From contig JARLGW010000012.1 in assembly GCA_031292565.1 (NCBI GenBank), positions 310,001 through 374,000 on the forward strand: a DNA stretch of 64,000 bases, read 5' to 3'. A program made the translations under genes and the position numbers. The notes beneath the pieces were generated by a model, which saw nothing but the letters and a program-made list of their open reading frames with translations, was not told the origin of the DNA and did not search any database. Positions within the stretch are counted from its first letter, which is position 1; each line of letters starts with the position of its first letter. This stretch comes from Paludibacteraceae bacterium. GTDB taxonomy: Bacteria; Bacteroidota; Bacteroidia; Bacteroidales; Paludibacteraceae. Below, piece after piece: positions 32,524 to 41,763 of this stretch.

Positions 32524-33606
32524 ATGAAAAATAAAAGATCCGTTATAATAACAATAGTTATAGCCATGGCTGCTGTTGTGTTTATCGTTGTGAAGCTTAG
32601 TAGTAATAAAAAGAAATACGAAAAGGAGATTGCTTATGCTCAAACCACGATAAAGAAAGTGCCGGTTTCGGTGGAAAAAGTGGCAAAGGGAGCCTTGTCC
32701 GAAAACGTGGTGGCCACAGGCTCACTCGAAGCGTCGGATGTATTAAGCCTTATTTCCGAAACGCAAGGGAAAATTGTCAGGGTATATAAGCATGAAGGCG
32801 ACAATGTTTCGGCTGGAAGTGTAATTGTAAAAGTGGATGATGAAGTAATAGCAGCCAATGTGCTTACTGCTGAGGCCAACTATGCTCAAAACCAAAAAGA
32901 TGTGGAACGTTATACCCGCCTGGCACAGGAAAACGCGATTGCCAAACGTGATTTGGAGCAAGCCAACATTGCCCTGAAAAGAGCGAAAGCCGATTTAATA
33001 AATGCCCGAAAAGCTCAGAGCAATACTGCTATTAAAGCACCTATATCCGGTTATATAAATAGCGACAACAACCTTACTGTAGGCAAATACCTTGCGAACG
33101 CCGCGGCTGTTTGTGAAATTGTAAATAACAGTGTGTTGAAGCTTAACATTAAAGTTTCGGATCAGGAGGTTTATAAAATTAAAAAAGGACAACAGGTTAA
33201 CGTGCATTTAACCGTTTTCCCTGATAAACAATTTACCGGACGTATTACCGCCATTGCTGAAAAGGCTGATGCAGCCATGAAATTCAACGTGGAAATAACG
33301 TTGAAAAACGATAAAGGAGCCCACTTGAAAAGTGGTTTATATGCAGAGGTGGAACTACCAATAAAGAGTGAAAACAAAATTATTATAGACAAAAAAGCCA
33401 TCGTGGGAAGCATGAAAAATCCGGTGGTATATGTAGTGGTAAAAGGCAAAGCCGTTCGTCGTGAACTTATAGTTGGGCAAAGCAATGATGCTCAGGTAGA
33501 GGTACTGAACGGATTGTCGGCAGGCGAAGATGTGATTGTAAACGGTCAGCTAAACTTAAAGGATGGTGATGACGTGGATATTATAACCTGTAACCTGAAT
33601 AAATAG
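32524..33606 (+). CDS. RND periplasmic adaptor, AcrA/MexA-like (second RND system)
   Basis: This 360-residue membrane-fusion protein is anchored by an N-terminal TM helix (about 6-24, VIITIVIAMAAVVFIVV) instead of a lipid. The lipoyl halves (LISETQGKIVRVYKHEGDNVSAGSVIVKV and AIKAPISGYINSDNNLTVG, in part) flank an alpha-hairpin, followed by beta-barrel and membrane-proximal domains. It joins the permease at 33664 to the TolC channel. Confidence 0.9.
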   Translation: MKNKRSVIITIVIAMAAVVFIVVKLSSNKKKYEKEIAYAQTTIKKVPVSVEKVAKGALSENVVATGSLEASDVLSLISETQGKIVRVYKHEGDNVSAGSVIVKVDDEVIAANVLTAEANYAQNQKDVERYTRLAQENAIAKRDLEQANIALKRAKADLINARKAQSNTAIKAPISGYINSDNNLTVGKYLANAAAVCEIVNNSVLKLNIKVSDQEVYKIKKGQQVNVHLTVFPDKQFTGRITAIAEKADAAMKFNVEITLKNDKGAHLKSGLYAEVELPIKSENKIIIDKKAIVGSMKNPVVYVVVKGKAVRRELIVGQSNDAQVEVLNGLSAGEDVIVNGQLNLKDGDDVDIITCNLNK

Positions 33607-33663
33607 GCGCAGCGTACGTATTAGCTTAAAATTTTAGCAACAGGTTAATTAAATTAGTAAAGA

Positions 33664-36600
33664 ATGAAAATTACAGATATATCAATAAAACGTACAACTA
33701 TTCCGGTTGTAATATTTACCGTACTTGCATTGGCGGGGATATTTTGCTATTCGTTGTTGAATAAGGAACTTACCCCAACCATGGATATCCCTATTAACGT
33801 GGTAACCACGGTATATCCGGGGGCAGCACCTTCGGAAGTGGAAAGTTCTGTTACCAAGAAAGTGGAAGAAGCCGTATCGGCCATAAGCGGAATAGACAAA
33901 ATCAATTCATCTTCCTACGAAGGTGTGTCTATGGTTATGATCACGTATAAGGATGGTATTAATGCCGATTTATCTTTACAGGAATGTGAACGAAAGGTAA
34001 ACGCCATCAAGGAGAAATTACCTGAGAATGTGAAAGATCCGCAATTCTTGAAATTCGACCTTAACATGTTCCCCGTGATGACGGTGGCTATCAACTCCAA
34101 TATCCCCGGAAAAGATTTTTACGATTTGGTGGATAAGGAAATAAAAACCAAGATTTCGCAAATACCGGGAGTTGCCCAGGTAGATATTACCGGGGGTAAT
34201 GAGCGTGAAATAGAAGTGAAGGGAAATGAAGAAAAACTGGAGCAATATGGCATTTCGTTAGTTCAGGTAAAACAGGTGATCGAAGCGTCTAACGTGGATT
34301 TTCCTACCGGAAAAGTGAAGGACGACGACACGAAGTATATTGTAAGAATAGCCGGTAAGTTTGAAAATCTGGATGAAATCCGTAACCTGGTGGTTATGAC
34401 AACCAAGGATGGTACCGTGGTAAAGGTACGCGATGTGGCTACAGTAGTGGATGGTACTAAAAGGGCAACCAACCTGGCTCGTATGAACGGACAACCTGCA
34501 ATAGGTCTTAGCATACAGAAGCAAACTGAGGGTAATGCCGTGGAAATAAGCAAACAGGTAAAGCAGATTTTCTCGGATTTTGAAAAAGAATATTCCAAAC
34601 AGAATCTGAAATTCACTATTGCCAGCGATACTGCCGAGTTTACCCAGGATGCCGTAAGCGGGGTGATGGAAGATTTGATATTTGCCATTATATTGGTATC
34701 GGTTACCATGCTGTTGTTCCTACATACATTCCGTAACTTGATATTTATTTTTGTATCCATTCCTATATCCATCATATCCACGTTTACGTTTTTCTATTTG
34801 TTCGGGTTTTCGCTTAACTTGCTCACGCTGTTAGCGTTGTCCATCGTGGTGGGGGTAATTGTGGATGATGCCATCGTGGTGCTGGAGAATATTTACCGAC
34901 ATCTCGAAATGGGCAAGTCGCGCTTGCAAGCGTCGATCGATGCTACCAAAGAAATTGGGGTAACGGTATCATCCATTACCATCGTGTTGATAGCCGTGTT
35001 CCTCCCTATCGGATTGGTAAATGGTATGACCGGGCAAATATTGCGTTCGTTCTCCATGGTGGTCGTTATTTCCATCGCGTTAAGTTTGCTGGTATCGTTC
35101 ACCTTGGTGCCGTTGTTAACCTCCCGTTTTGGAAAGTTAAAAGAATACGATAATAAAAAGGTCTTCGACCGTTTCTTGCTTGGCTTTGAGGGTATAGTAA
35201 CACGGATTAAGATGTTTATCCTAAGGATGCTACAAAAAGCATTAAGGCATAAGAAAATTACCGTGATTGGGGTGATTGTGTTATTCATCAGCTCATTTAT
35301 GTTAGTTTCTAAAGGCTTTATTCAAACCGAGTTTATGGATGCCGGCGATAGAGGTGAGTTTATAGTATCGATGGAACTTGATAGAAGTGCCACGTTGGAT
35401 CAAACCAACGGTATGTGCTTGGCCATCGAGAAAAAAATATTCCAATATCCCGAAGTTAAAAGTATTTATACCAAGGTGGGGTCTAAAGGCGGAAGTTTTT
35501 CTATGGTGGAAACACCGTATGGAGCTGAGTTCATGATTAAGTTAGTGCCAAAGGGCGACAGGAAGCTAAGTACCAAGTTATTTTCCAAAAAACTTCAAAA
35601 TGATTTATGTGCTGCTTTTGTAGGTCCTAAGTTCAAAATAGAGGAGGTGAGTATGATGGGAAATACTACTACGCCGATAGAAATTTATGTACGAGGCAAT
35701 AATCAGGAACAAACAACGGCCTACAGCCGAGAAGTACTGAAAAAGATACAAAGTATACAAGGTACAACGGATATTGAATCCTCTATTGAAAGTGGAGATA
35801 AAGAAATTGTAGTGAAATTTGATCGTGAAAAATTAGCCAAAATGGGTCTTACCATTGGCGAAGTTGGTGCACAAATGTATATGATGTACGAAGGGAATAA
35901 CGACTTGAAGTATCGTGATGGTAGTAATGATTACGATTTATTTATTTCGCTGGATGAATTTGACAGGAAAAATAAATCGGATGTACAAAACATCATATTT
36001 ACTAATAGAGCCGGACAACCGGTAAAACTTTCGGAGGTGGCTGATATTAGCGAAGGCGAAAGCCCCTCATCATTAATCAGATATAATAAAATGCCGGCCA
36101 TAAAGATAACCGGTAACTTGGTGGGTAAAACTATCGGAACCTTTGGAACCGAATTGAAAACAGGGTTGGAAAAAGTAAACAAGCCATTGGGTGTGGATAT
36201 AGTTTACGCCGGAGAGATGGAAAATCAAAGCAAGTCGGCAGCAAGCTTAGGTATAGCCTTGTTGGCCTCCATCATATTCATGTACCTTATCATGGTAGCG
36301 TTGTATGATAGCTATGTTTATCCGTTAGTTGTAATGTTCTCTTTGCCGCTTTCCATTATTGGAGCCTTGCTAGCCTTGGCTTTGGCAGGTAAGAGTTTAA
36401 GCCTGTTCTCCATGATGGGTATTATCATGCTGATGGGGCTGGTGGCCAAGAATGCCATCTTGGTGGTCGATTATGCCAACAAGCAGCAGGAGGATGGTAA
36501 AAGTGCAGTGGATGCCATTACCGAAGCCACTTCCGTGCGTTTCCGCCCTATCTTGATGACGAATCTGGCTCTTATTGTAGGATTGCTTCCGATAGCCTTA

Positions 36601-36783
36601 GGTGGTGGAGCCGGTGCAGAGTGGAAAAACGGGTTGGGTTGGGTGCTTATTGGCGGTCTTGCCTGTTCCATGATTCTATCCATGATTGTGGTTCCTGTAA
36701 TTTATGTTATCCTCGATCGATTGGTGAAAAGGAATAAAAAATCACCCAAAGAAACGTTGGTGATAACTGAAAATGAGGCATAA
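33664..36783 (+). CDS. AcrB-type (HAE) multidrug efflux RND permease
   Basis: This 1039-residue inner-membrane proton antiporter has full RND duplication and 12 predicted TM helices. The TM4 segment VVGVIVDDAIVVLENIYRHLE carries the paired aspartates of hydrophobic/amphiphilic exporters, which separates it from the HME pump upstream. The C-terminal GLLPIALGGGAGAEWKNGLG (in part) is the usual RND end signature. It is likely a drug, bile-acid or fatty-acid exporter under control of the TetR protein at 30289. A small DUF2582 gene follows after 35 nt. Confidence 0.92.
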   Translation: MKITDISIKRTTIPVVIFTVLALAGIFCYSLLNKELTPTMDIPINVVTTVYPGAAPSEVESSVTKKVEEAVSAISGIDKINSSSYEGVSMVMITYKDGINADLSLQECERKVNAIKEKLPENVKDPQFLKFDLNMFPVMTVAINSNIPGKDFYDLVDKEIKTKISQIPGVAQVDITGGNEREIEVKGNEEKLEQYGISLVQVKQVIEASNVDFPTGKVKDDDTKYIVRIAGKFENLDEIRNLVVMTTKDGTVVKVRDVATVVDGTKRATNLARMNGQPAIGLSIQKQTEGNAVEISKQVKQIFSDFEKEYSKQNLKFTIASDTAEFTQDAVSGVMEDLIFAIILVSVTMLLFLHTFRNLIFIFVSIPISIISTFTFFYLFGFSLNLLTLLALSIVVGVIVDDAIVVLENIYRHLEMGKSRLQASIDATKEIGVTVSSITIVLIAVFLPIGLVNGMTGQILRSFSMVVVISIALSLLVSFTLVPLLTSRFGKLKEYDNKKVFDRFLLGFEGIVTRIKMFILRMLQKALRHKKITVIGVIVLFISSFMLVSKGFIQTEFMDAGDRGEFIVSMELDRSATLDQTNGMCLAIEKKIFQYPEVKSIYTKVGSKGGSFSMVETPYGAEFMIKLVPKGDRKLSTKLFSKKLQNDLCAAFVGPKFKIEEVSMMGNTTTPIEIYVRGNNQEQTTAYSREVLKKIQSIQGTTDIESSIESGDKEIVVKFDREKLAKMGLTIGEVGAQMYMMYEGNNDLKYRDGSNDYDLFISLDEFDRKNKSDVQNIIFTNRAGQPVKLSEVADISEGESPSSLIRYNKMPAIKITGNLVGKTIGTFGTELKTGLEKVNKPLGVDIVYAGEMENQSKSAASLGIALLASIIFMYLIMVALYDSYVYPLVVMFSLPLSIIGALLALALAGKSLSLFSMMGIIMLMGLVAKNAILVVDYANKQQEDGKSAVDAITEATSVRFRPILMTNLALIVGLLPIALGGGAGAEWKNGLGWVLIGGLACSMILSMIVVPVIYVILDRLVKRNKKSPKETLVITENEA

Positions 36784-36818
36784 TGAATAAAAAATGAATT
36801 TCTTAAACGTATTGTGTT

Positions 36819-37022
36819 ATGATAAAAAAAGAAATTGGAATGAATGCCGGGCGTATATGGAAATACCTCCGTGGCGAGAATAAAGAAATAGCCGTTTCCG
36901 CCTTGAAGCAAGCTCTTGGTTTAAATGATGAAGATTGCGGTCTTTCCATCGGTTGGTTAGCTCGCGAAGATAAAATCTTTATAGCATTTAAAGGAAACAA
37001 CATGTTCCTCATATGTCAATAG
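36819..37022 (+). CDS. DUF2582 winged-helix protein (copy 1)
   Basis: This 67-residue protein matches the small winged-helix family DUF2582 (PF10771): GMNAGRIWKYLRGENKEIAVSALKQAL and LSIGWLAREDKIFIAF (both in part). It is probably a small DNA-binding or adaptor protein; the role is unknown. It is 35 nt downstream of the RND permease and before a terminator, so it is the last gene of the pump operon. A paralogue with the same MIKKEIG...NAGR start is at 39373. Confidence 0.8.
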   Translation: MIKKEIGMNAGRIWKYLRGENKEIAVSALKQALGLNDEDCGLSIGWLAREDKIFIAFKGNNMFLICQ

Positions 37023-37035
37023 AGTAAAAAGTGGA

Positions 37036-37073
37036 CGATTCCTCGTTAGAAGAGGGCTTCTAATGAGGAATCG
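37036..37073 (+). terminator. Terminator of the second RND operon
   Basis: A 17-bp stem (37036-37052 / 37057-37073, one G-U pair) with a 4-nt loop lies 14 nt after the DUF2582 stop, followed by a moderately T-rich tail. Confidence 0.75.
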
Positions 37074-37120
37074 TTAATCATTTTTAACACATAAATGGCC
37101 GCTATTCAATGTAAAATTTC

Positions 37121-37128
37121 TACCTTTG
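37121..37128 (+). promoter_or_regulatory. -7 element TACCTTTG upstream of second TetR gene
   Basis: A perfect TAnnTTTG lies 35 nt before the ATG at 37163. The -33 region is not clear. Confidence 0.5.
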
Positions 37129-37162
37129 GACTCAGAAACGAAATAGGTCGAAAAATCAAAAC

Positions 37163-37798
37163 ATGGCAGGAGCAGAATTATCCAAAGAAGAAATGATAAG
37201 AGCGGAAATTATAACAGCTGCACAAAAATTGTTTCAACATTATGGGTTGGCAAAAACCACGATGGAGGACATTGCCAAAGCTATGGGTAGAGGTAAGAGT
37301 ACCTTATACTACTATTACAAAAGTAAGGATGAAATTTTTGAAGCCGTAATTCTGAAAGAAGGAAGAGAAGTTTTTGACACAGTGTTTGAGGTTATTAAAA
37401 AAGCATCTTCCGCGGAAGAAAAGCTAAGATTGTTTTTTGATACAACGTTTAATACCGTAAAAGCTAAGATGAATTTATATACCATCATGCGGGAAGATTT
37501 GATAAAGAGCGAATACAGTTCTTTTGCCCAGCCGGTAGCAATGCGAAATTCCATCAAGAAGTTTAACGAAAAAGAACGTGAAGGTGTGAAAGATATTTTA
37601 CTTACCGGAATTGAGTCAGGTGAGTTTATTTCGGATATAAAAGAAAGTGTAGATTTGTTTGCCTATGTAATTATAACTTCATTTAGAGGCATCATGACCG
37701 ATATTGCGTTTAATGAGAATGAAATAAATGCTACTTTTTTTGATGACGATAAGGCAAATGCGTTAGTAAATATATTTTTAAGAGGGCTCAAAAAATAA
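37163..37798 (+). CDS. TetR/AcrR-family regulator (second)
   Basis: This 211-residue protein has an N-terminal HTH: IITAAQKLFQHYGLAKTTMEDIAKAMGRGKSTLYYYYKSKDEIF (in part) is a textbook TetR signature. The C-terminal helical domain is about 150 residues. It does not adjoin an obvious pump. The downstream neighbours are an FN3-like protein, an ACP and a pseudo-ACP, and a 290-nt gap separates them. Its target is therefore uncertain. Confidence 0.88.
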   Translation: MAGAELSKEEMIRAEIITAAQKLFQHYGLAKTTMEDIAKAMGRGKSTLYYYYKSKDEIFEAVILKEGREVFDTVFEVIKKASSAEEKLRLFFDTTFNTVKAKMNLYTIMREDLIKSEYSSFAQPVAMRNSIKKFNEKEREGVKDILLTGIESGEFISDIKESVDLFAYVIITSFRGIMTDIAFNENEINATFFDDDKANALVNIFLRGLKK

Positions 37799-38088
37799 GG
37801 GAAAAGTATTGATTTAATGACGTGTTTTTTTGATCTATTTTTCGACTAAAATACAAAAATCGTTTTCTTGATTTTTGTAAAATTTAGATAATTTATGAAA
37901 GCACAGATATAAAAACAGTAAATTATTTATAGCTGACAGGATAGAATAAAAAAGAATATTGAGTGTTAACGTTGTCTCTTTCATCCTTCATTTAGCTATT
38001 TTGCTGATTTTAGCTCGTTTAAAAAATTGCACACGTATTTTTTATGTTAATGTTTATAACAGGTTCAAATATTTTTTAATTGTTTTTT

Positions 38089-38739
38089 ATGGGACGAAGG
38101 CCTAAAATGATATTTGATTTTTTGGAATTACCGGTGATGGATAAAATCCTTTTTTATCGGAAAGTATTAGCTCAATTAAGAGCTCATAAAGATACATTTA
38201 CGCATCCTGATAAAGATCTTGCCACGGCGGAAGGGTTGGTAAATACACTTGAATCCAAATACATAGCCGCGGCAAGCGGGTTCTATGCACCCACGGTAGC
38301 TATGCATACCGCGGAAGGCTTTGCCGATAATGCTTTCCGTATGTTGGCCGCTTATGTAAACAGAATTGCAAAGGGCGATGATGATATTATTCGCCTTTCC
38401 GGGTTCACCTTGGAAATGCTAGCTCCTTCTTTTAAGCAGATAAATGTAAAAGAAAAGGCAGATGCCTCTCAACTAGAGTTGAAGGTAAAGAATGGCGAAA
38501 ACCCCGGAAGTGTAGAATTGTGGGCTAACGCGGTGGAGCATGCCAGAGCATATATTTGGCAATACGTAAAAGATATGTTGCCGGCAAATGATTATGAATG
38601 GAAAACAGGATATGGTACCCGTCTCCGTTATGAAGTAAACGAATTGGCAATAGGAGCCGGATATTATTTCCGAGTGGCCGCTATAACACCAGATGGCCCC
38701 ACGGAGTTTACAAAAGCAGTACCCTTGATAATTAAATAA
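38089..38739 (+). CDS. Unknown protein with C-terminal FN3-like domain
   Basis: This 216-residue protein has no signal peptide, so it is likely cytoplasmic. The first 115 residues are helical (LDKILFYRKVLAQLRAHKDTF-like region, then GFYAPTVAMHTAEGFADNAF, each in part). From about residue 120 the pattern of beta strands ending YEVNELAIGAGYYFRVAAIT resembles a fibronectin type III domain. I do not recognise a named family. The ATG at 38089 is preferred over TTG at 38080. The ACP gene follows 51 nt downstream, suggesting an FN3-ACP-pseudoACP-DUF2582 transcription unit. Confidence 0.6.
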   Translation: MGRRPKMIFDFLELPVMDKILFYRKVLAQLRAHKDTFTHPDKDLATAEGLVNTLESKYIAAASGFYAPTVAMHTAEGFADNAFRMLAAYVNRIAKGDDDIIRLSGFTLEMLAPSFKQINVKEKADASQLELKVKNGENPGSVELWANAVEHARAYIWQYVKDMLPANDYEWKTGYGTRLRYEVNELAIGAGYYFRVAAITPDGPTEFTKAVPLIIK

Positions 38740-38790
38740 ATATATTTTTCATAGGTAAGAGGATTATATTACAGAATAAATAAGTTGAAG

Positions 38791-39033
38791 ATGAAAGCCT
38801 TGGTAAAAGTAAAAGAAATTCTTGTTGAAATATTGGGTGTTGACGAATCTCAAATAACTATAGAGTCTCGGTTTTCCGATCTAGGTGCTGATTCGCTTGA
38901 CGTAATAAGATTGGTGGTAGAGCTGGAAAAAGAATATAGCATATCCATTCCTGATAAGCGAGTTGAAGAATTCTGCACAATAAAGGATTTAATTAGATAC
39001 ATGTCCAATACTTTAAAAATGGATGTGGCATAA
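38791..39033 (+). CDS. Acyl carrier protein
   Basis: This 80-residue acidic, helical protein has the phosphopantetheine motif DSLD in FSDLGADSLDVIRLVVELEK (in part), so it should be converted to the holo form by a 4'-phosphopantetheinyl transferase. The ATG at 38791 is chosen over TTG at 38785. It is not next to fabF, fabD or fabG, so it is probably a dedicated rather than housekeeping ACP. It is followed by a degenerate ACP 32 nt downstream. Confidence 0.88.
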   Translation: MKALVKVKEILVEILGVDESQITIESRFSDLGADSLDVIRLVVELEKEYSISIPDKRVEEFCTIKDLIRYMSNTLKMDVA

Positions 39034-39065
39034 TTTATATTTTAACAAAAAAAGAAAGAAGAAGC

Positions 39066-39317
39066 ATGATGTTTAAATCGGAAATGGCTACCAAAGTAAA
39101 GCAGATTATTGTAGATAAATTGAATATCCCGGAATCGGAGGTAACCTTGAATACAAATATTACAAAAGATTTGGGTGCAAGTCCTTTTGAAGTGGCTCAA
39201 TTAATGACCGTTTTTGAAAAAGAATTTGGAGTAACCTTTAGTAACGAACAGGCTACATCCATTGTTTCGGTAGGCGATTTTCTCCCTATTATTGAAACGA
39301 ATTTATGTGTTAAGTAA
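39066..39317 (+). CDS. Degenerate acyl-carrier-like protein lacking the phosphopantetheine serine
   Basis: This 83-residue protein aligns end to end with the ACP just upstream: NIPESEVTLNTNITKDLGASPFEVAQLMTVFEKEFGV (in part) matches VDESQITIESRFSDLGADSLDVIRLVVELEKEYSI. At the modification site, D-S-L-D is replaced by S-P-F-E, so the attachment serine position is Pro. A neighbouring Ser precedes it but lacks the DSL context. It is therefore predicted not to carry phosphopantetheine and may act as a structural partner or regulator of the true ACP. Confidence 0.75.
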   Translation: MMFKSEMATKVKQIIVDKLNIPESEVTLNTNITKDLGASPFEVAQLMTVFEKEFGVTFSNEQATSIVSVGDFLPIIETNLCVK

Positions 39318-39372
39318 CGATGATTACTTCTTCTTGGCTTTGAGTAATGGTTATTCTTAAATTATTAATGAT

Positions 39373-39582
39373 ATGATTAAAAAAGAAATTGGTACAAATG
39401 CCGGACGTGTATGGGAATATCTACATATACAGAAAAAAGAAGTTTCCATCCCCGAGTTTAAGAAAAAATTAAAGATGACCGACTGCGATTTATATCTCGC
39501 TCTTGGCTGGTTAGCTCGTGAGGACAAGATATTCATTATAAATAGTGAAACAGGCAGTTTTTCTGTAAAACTTTGGGAGTAA
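39373..39582 (+). CDS. DUF2582 winged-helix protein (copy 2)
   Basis: This 69-residue paralogue of the gene at 36819 shares MIKKEIG-x-NAGR(I/V)W(K/E)YL and LGWLAREDKIFI-like blocks (GWLAREDKIFI here). It lies 55 nt downstream of the pseudo-ACP gene. The pair of DUF2582 genes thus brackets the TetR-FN3-ACP-pseudoACP set, which suggests duplication or joint function. Role unknown. Confidence 0.78.
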   Translation: MIKKEIGTNAGRVWEYLHIQKKEVSIPEFKKKLKMTDCDLYLALGWLAREDKIFIINSETGSFSVKLWE

Positions 39583-39616
39583 TAGCTCTAATATGTTGTT
39601 TTTTGTTGTTTTTTTG

Positions 39617-39651
39617 GGGAAAGTCTCTGGAAATTAGTTCCAGGACTTTCC
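39617..39651. repeat. Inverted repeat after DUF2582 copy 2
   Basis: GGAAAGTC-T-CTGGAA pairs with TTCCAGGACTTTCC across a short loop, with one bulged T. The T-run precedes rather than follows the stem on the plus strand, so it is a poor intrinsic terminator by the usual rule. It may still end the transcript. Confidence 0.45.
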
Positions 39652-39764
39652 TTCTAAAACAGTTTTTTATTTCAGGCGGTTTTTTACTAATTCCCTCCGC
39701 TCAAATTTATCATATACGAAACCTCTTTCGGGGAATAAGAGGTTAAACATTAAACAAAATTATT

Positions 39765-40427
39765 ATGAAAAAAATCTTTATTACCATTGCGTTGGCATTA
39801 GTTACTGCAACAGTATGTACTGCCCAGTTTTTTGTAGGAGCCAATCTTGGACTATCATCTCATAGTGCTAAAAATGAGATTGATGGCGTTGGAACTGTAA
39901 AATCACCTTCATCTTTTGGATTAAATATTGCGCCTAAGTTCGGTTATTATTTTAATCCAAAATTTGCTGTAGGTTTGTCCGGTAGCTTTGGTTTGTCCGA
40001 TTCCACTATTTACACATCACCAACCAAAACTAAAGACAAATATTACACGTGGAGCGTAAGTCCATTTGTACGTTATGCCTTTTTGCAATTCGGAAAATTT
40101 TCCGTGTTGGCCGAAACTAACGTGTATGTAGCCGGGTCGTCTTCCAAATATGAAGTAGAATCAAGCGTTGACGGACCTTCAACAATTGGTTATGGAGTAA
40201 ATGTAGCACCCATCCTCTCTTTCGACGTGTCGAAAAAATTTAGCCTTGAAACCAAGCTAAACTTTCTTAAATTAGGATATAGCTATTCAAAAATCAAAAC
40301 CCCTGCCGAAATTTCTTCTACTGCAACAGAACAGAACTACAAACAGTCAGGCTTTGATTTTGGTGTCAATACAAACGACATCCTGAATGTTGGTGATGTT
40401 ACTATTGGTGCGATTTATAAATTTTAA
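39765..40427 (+). CDS. Outer-membrane beta-barrel protein (porin-like)
   Basis: This 220-residue protein has a signal peptide (about 1-20, ending CTAQ). Alternating amphipathic strands with terminal aromatics run through it (FFVGANLGLSSHS, FGLNIAPKFGYYF, YYTWSVSPFVRYAF) and it ends in the aromatic residue of VTIGAIYKF, which is typical of barrel insertion signals. It matches the small outer-membrane beta-barrel family common in Bacteroidota. The leader contains an 8-bp hairpin (39720-39744). A terminator follows. Confidence 0.82.
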   Translation: MKKIFITIALALVTATVCTAQFFVGANLGLSSHSAKNEIDGVGTVKSPSSFGLNIAPKFGYYFNPKFAVGLSGSFGLSDSTIYTSPTKTKDKYYTWSVSPFVRYAFLQFGKFSVLAETNVYVAGSSSKYEVESSVDGPSTIGYGVNVAPILSFDVSKKFSLETKLNFLKLGYSYSKIKTPAEISSTATEQNYKQSGFDFGVNTNDILNVGDVTIGAIYKF

Positions 40428-40452
40428 TAGCATAAAATTATAAGTTAAGGTT

Positions 40453-40498
40453 CCTCTGAAAGGAAACATGCAAATTTGTTTTCTTTCGGAGGTTCTTT
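40453..40498 (+). terminator. Terminator after the barrel gene
   Basis: A 16-bp stem with two G-U pairs (40453-40468 / 40477-40492) and an 8-nt loop is followed by TTCTTTTG. It lies 26 nt after the stop. Confidence 0.75.
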
Positions 40499-40592
40499 TG
40501 AATTTATTTGTTTACAAGTTATTGTTTTCTATAAGTAAAATTATTTTACATTTTCATTTCACTCAGAAAAAAGACAACATATTATATAAACA

Positions 40593-41564
40593 ATGTACAA
40601 CATAAAAACAATAGGAGTTCTTACTTCCGGTGGAGATGCCCCCGGTATGAATGCAGCCATAAGGGCGGTTACCCGCGCTGCTATGTATAACAATCTTCAG
40701 GTTAAAGCCATATACAGGGGGTACAAGGGTTTATTTACGGGCGAAATATATCCGATTGATAACGAAACCGTTAGTAATATTATTCACCACGGTGGAACTA
40801 TTATTAAAACAGCCCGCTGCGTGGAATTTCGTACACCCGAAGGCCGGAAACAAGCGTATGACAATTTGGTAAAGGAAAACATTGACGGGTTGGTAGTTAT
40901 CGGTGGTGATGGAACTTTTACCGGAGCCAGTGTGTTTGGTATGGAATACAATTTTCCTATTGTAGGTATTCCCGGAACCATTGATAACGATTTGTATGGT
41001 ACCGATACCACTATTGGCTACGATACGGCGTTGAATACAATAATACAAGCCATAGATAAAATTAGAGACACGGCAAGTTCGCACGAACGCCTCTTCCTTG
41101 TGGAAGTAATGGGGCGTGATGCAGGCTTTTTAGCCCTTAACGGAGCTATTGCTTCCGGCGCCGAAGCCGCTATTATTCCCGAAATAAAAACGGAAGAGGA
41201 CCAGCTGGAAGCGTTTATTCAACACGGGTTTCATAAATCAAAAAACAGCAGTATCGTAGTGGTGTCCGAAAGTGAAATTACAGGAGGAGCTATGGGGATT
41301 GCCAATAAACTCAAAGAAAAAGGATACACCCCCCATGTAACCATACTGGGGCACATCCAGCGGGGAGGTTCGCCTACTGCGAATGATCGGATTTTAGCCA
41401 GCCGGATGGGAGTTGCCGCCATTGAGGCTTTACTGGATGAACAACGATGCATTATGATTGGCATTGTAAATAATGAAATAGTGCATGTTCCATTTAAGAA
41501 AGCTATTAAAAATGAAAAACCGGTAAATAAATATTTATTAGACGTATTAAACTTTTTGTCTTAA
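40593..41564 (+). CDS. pfkA: ATP-dependent 6-phosphofructokinase
   Basis: This 323-residue enzyme phosphorylates fructose 6-phosphate, the committed step of glycolysis. Motifs are GGDAPGMN (13-20), GGDGT (104-108) and PGTIDND (127-133). Glycine at the fourth position of GGDGT and Gly in PGTIDND, rather than Asp and Lys, mark the ATP-dependent type as opposed to the pyrophosphate-dependent one. Length matches E. coli PfkA. It stands alone with a clear terminator downstream. Confidence 0.95.
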   Translation: MYNIKTIGVLTSGGDAPGMNAAIRAVTRAAMYNNLQVKAIYRGYKGLFTGEIYPIDNETVSNIIHHGGTIIKTARCVEFRTPEGRKQAYDNLVKENIDGLVVIGGDGTFTGASVFGMEYNFPIVGIPGTIDNDLYGTDTTIGYDTALNTIIQAIDKIRDTASSHERLFLVEVMGRDAGFLALNGAIASGAEAAIIPEIKTEEDQLEAFIQHGFHKSKNSSIVVVSESEITGGAMGIANKLKEKGYTPHVTILGHIQRGGSPTANDRILASRMGVAAIEALLDEQRCIMIGIVNNEIVHVPFKKAIKNEKPVNKYLLDVLNFLS

Positions 41565-41596
41565 AAACAGTCTTCTTCTATTAAGGCTGTTTTTTT
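41565..41596 (+). terminator. Terminator after pfkA
   Basis: The stem AAACAGTCTT (41565-41574) / AAGGCTGTTT (41583-41592, one G-U pair) is followed by T residues to 41596. Confidence 0.8.
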
Positions 41597-41763
41597 CGAA
41601 CATTTATTCTCATAAGGTGTTTCCTTTCTAAAGCAATTACTATGACCAAATATTAAAAAAAATTTAATATTTTTTTTCGAGTTTAGGCTGTTTAAGGCGA
41701 GCCAAAGTTTAGCAAACATTTATCATTAAAAATAAATTTTCAAAAGAAAAAAATAAAACAAAC

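Noticed and set aside
41649-41671. AT-only hairpin AATATTAAA/TTTAATATT before the ArnT-like gene
   Set aside because: It contains no G or C pairs and lies beyond a better terminator at 41565-41596; it is likely chance in AT-rich sequence.
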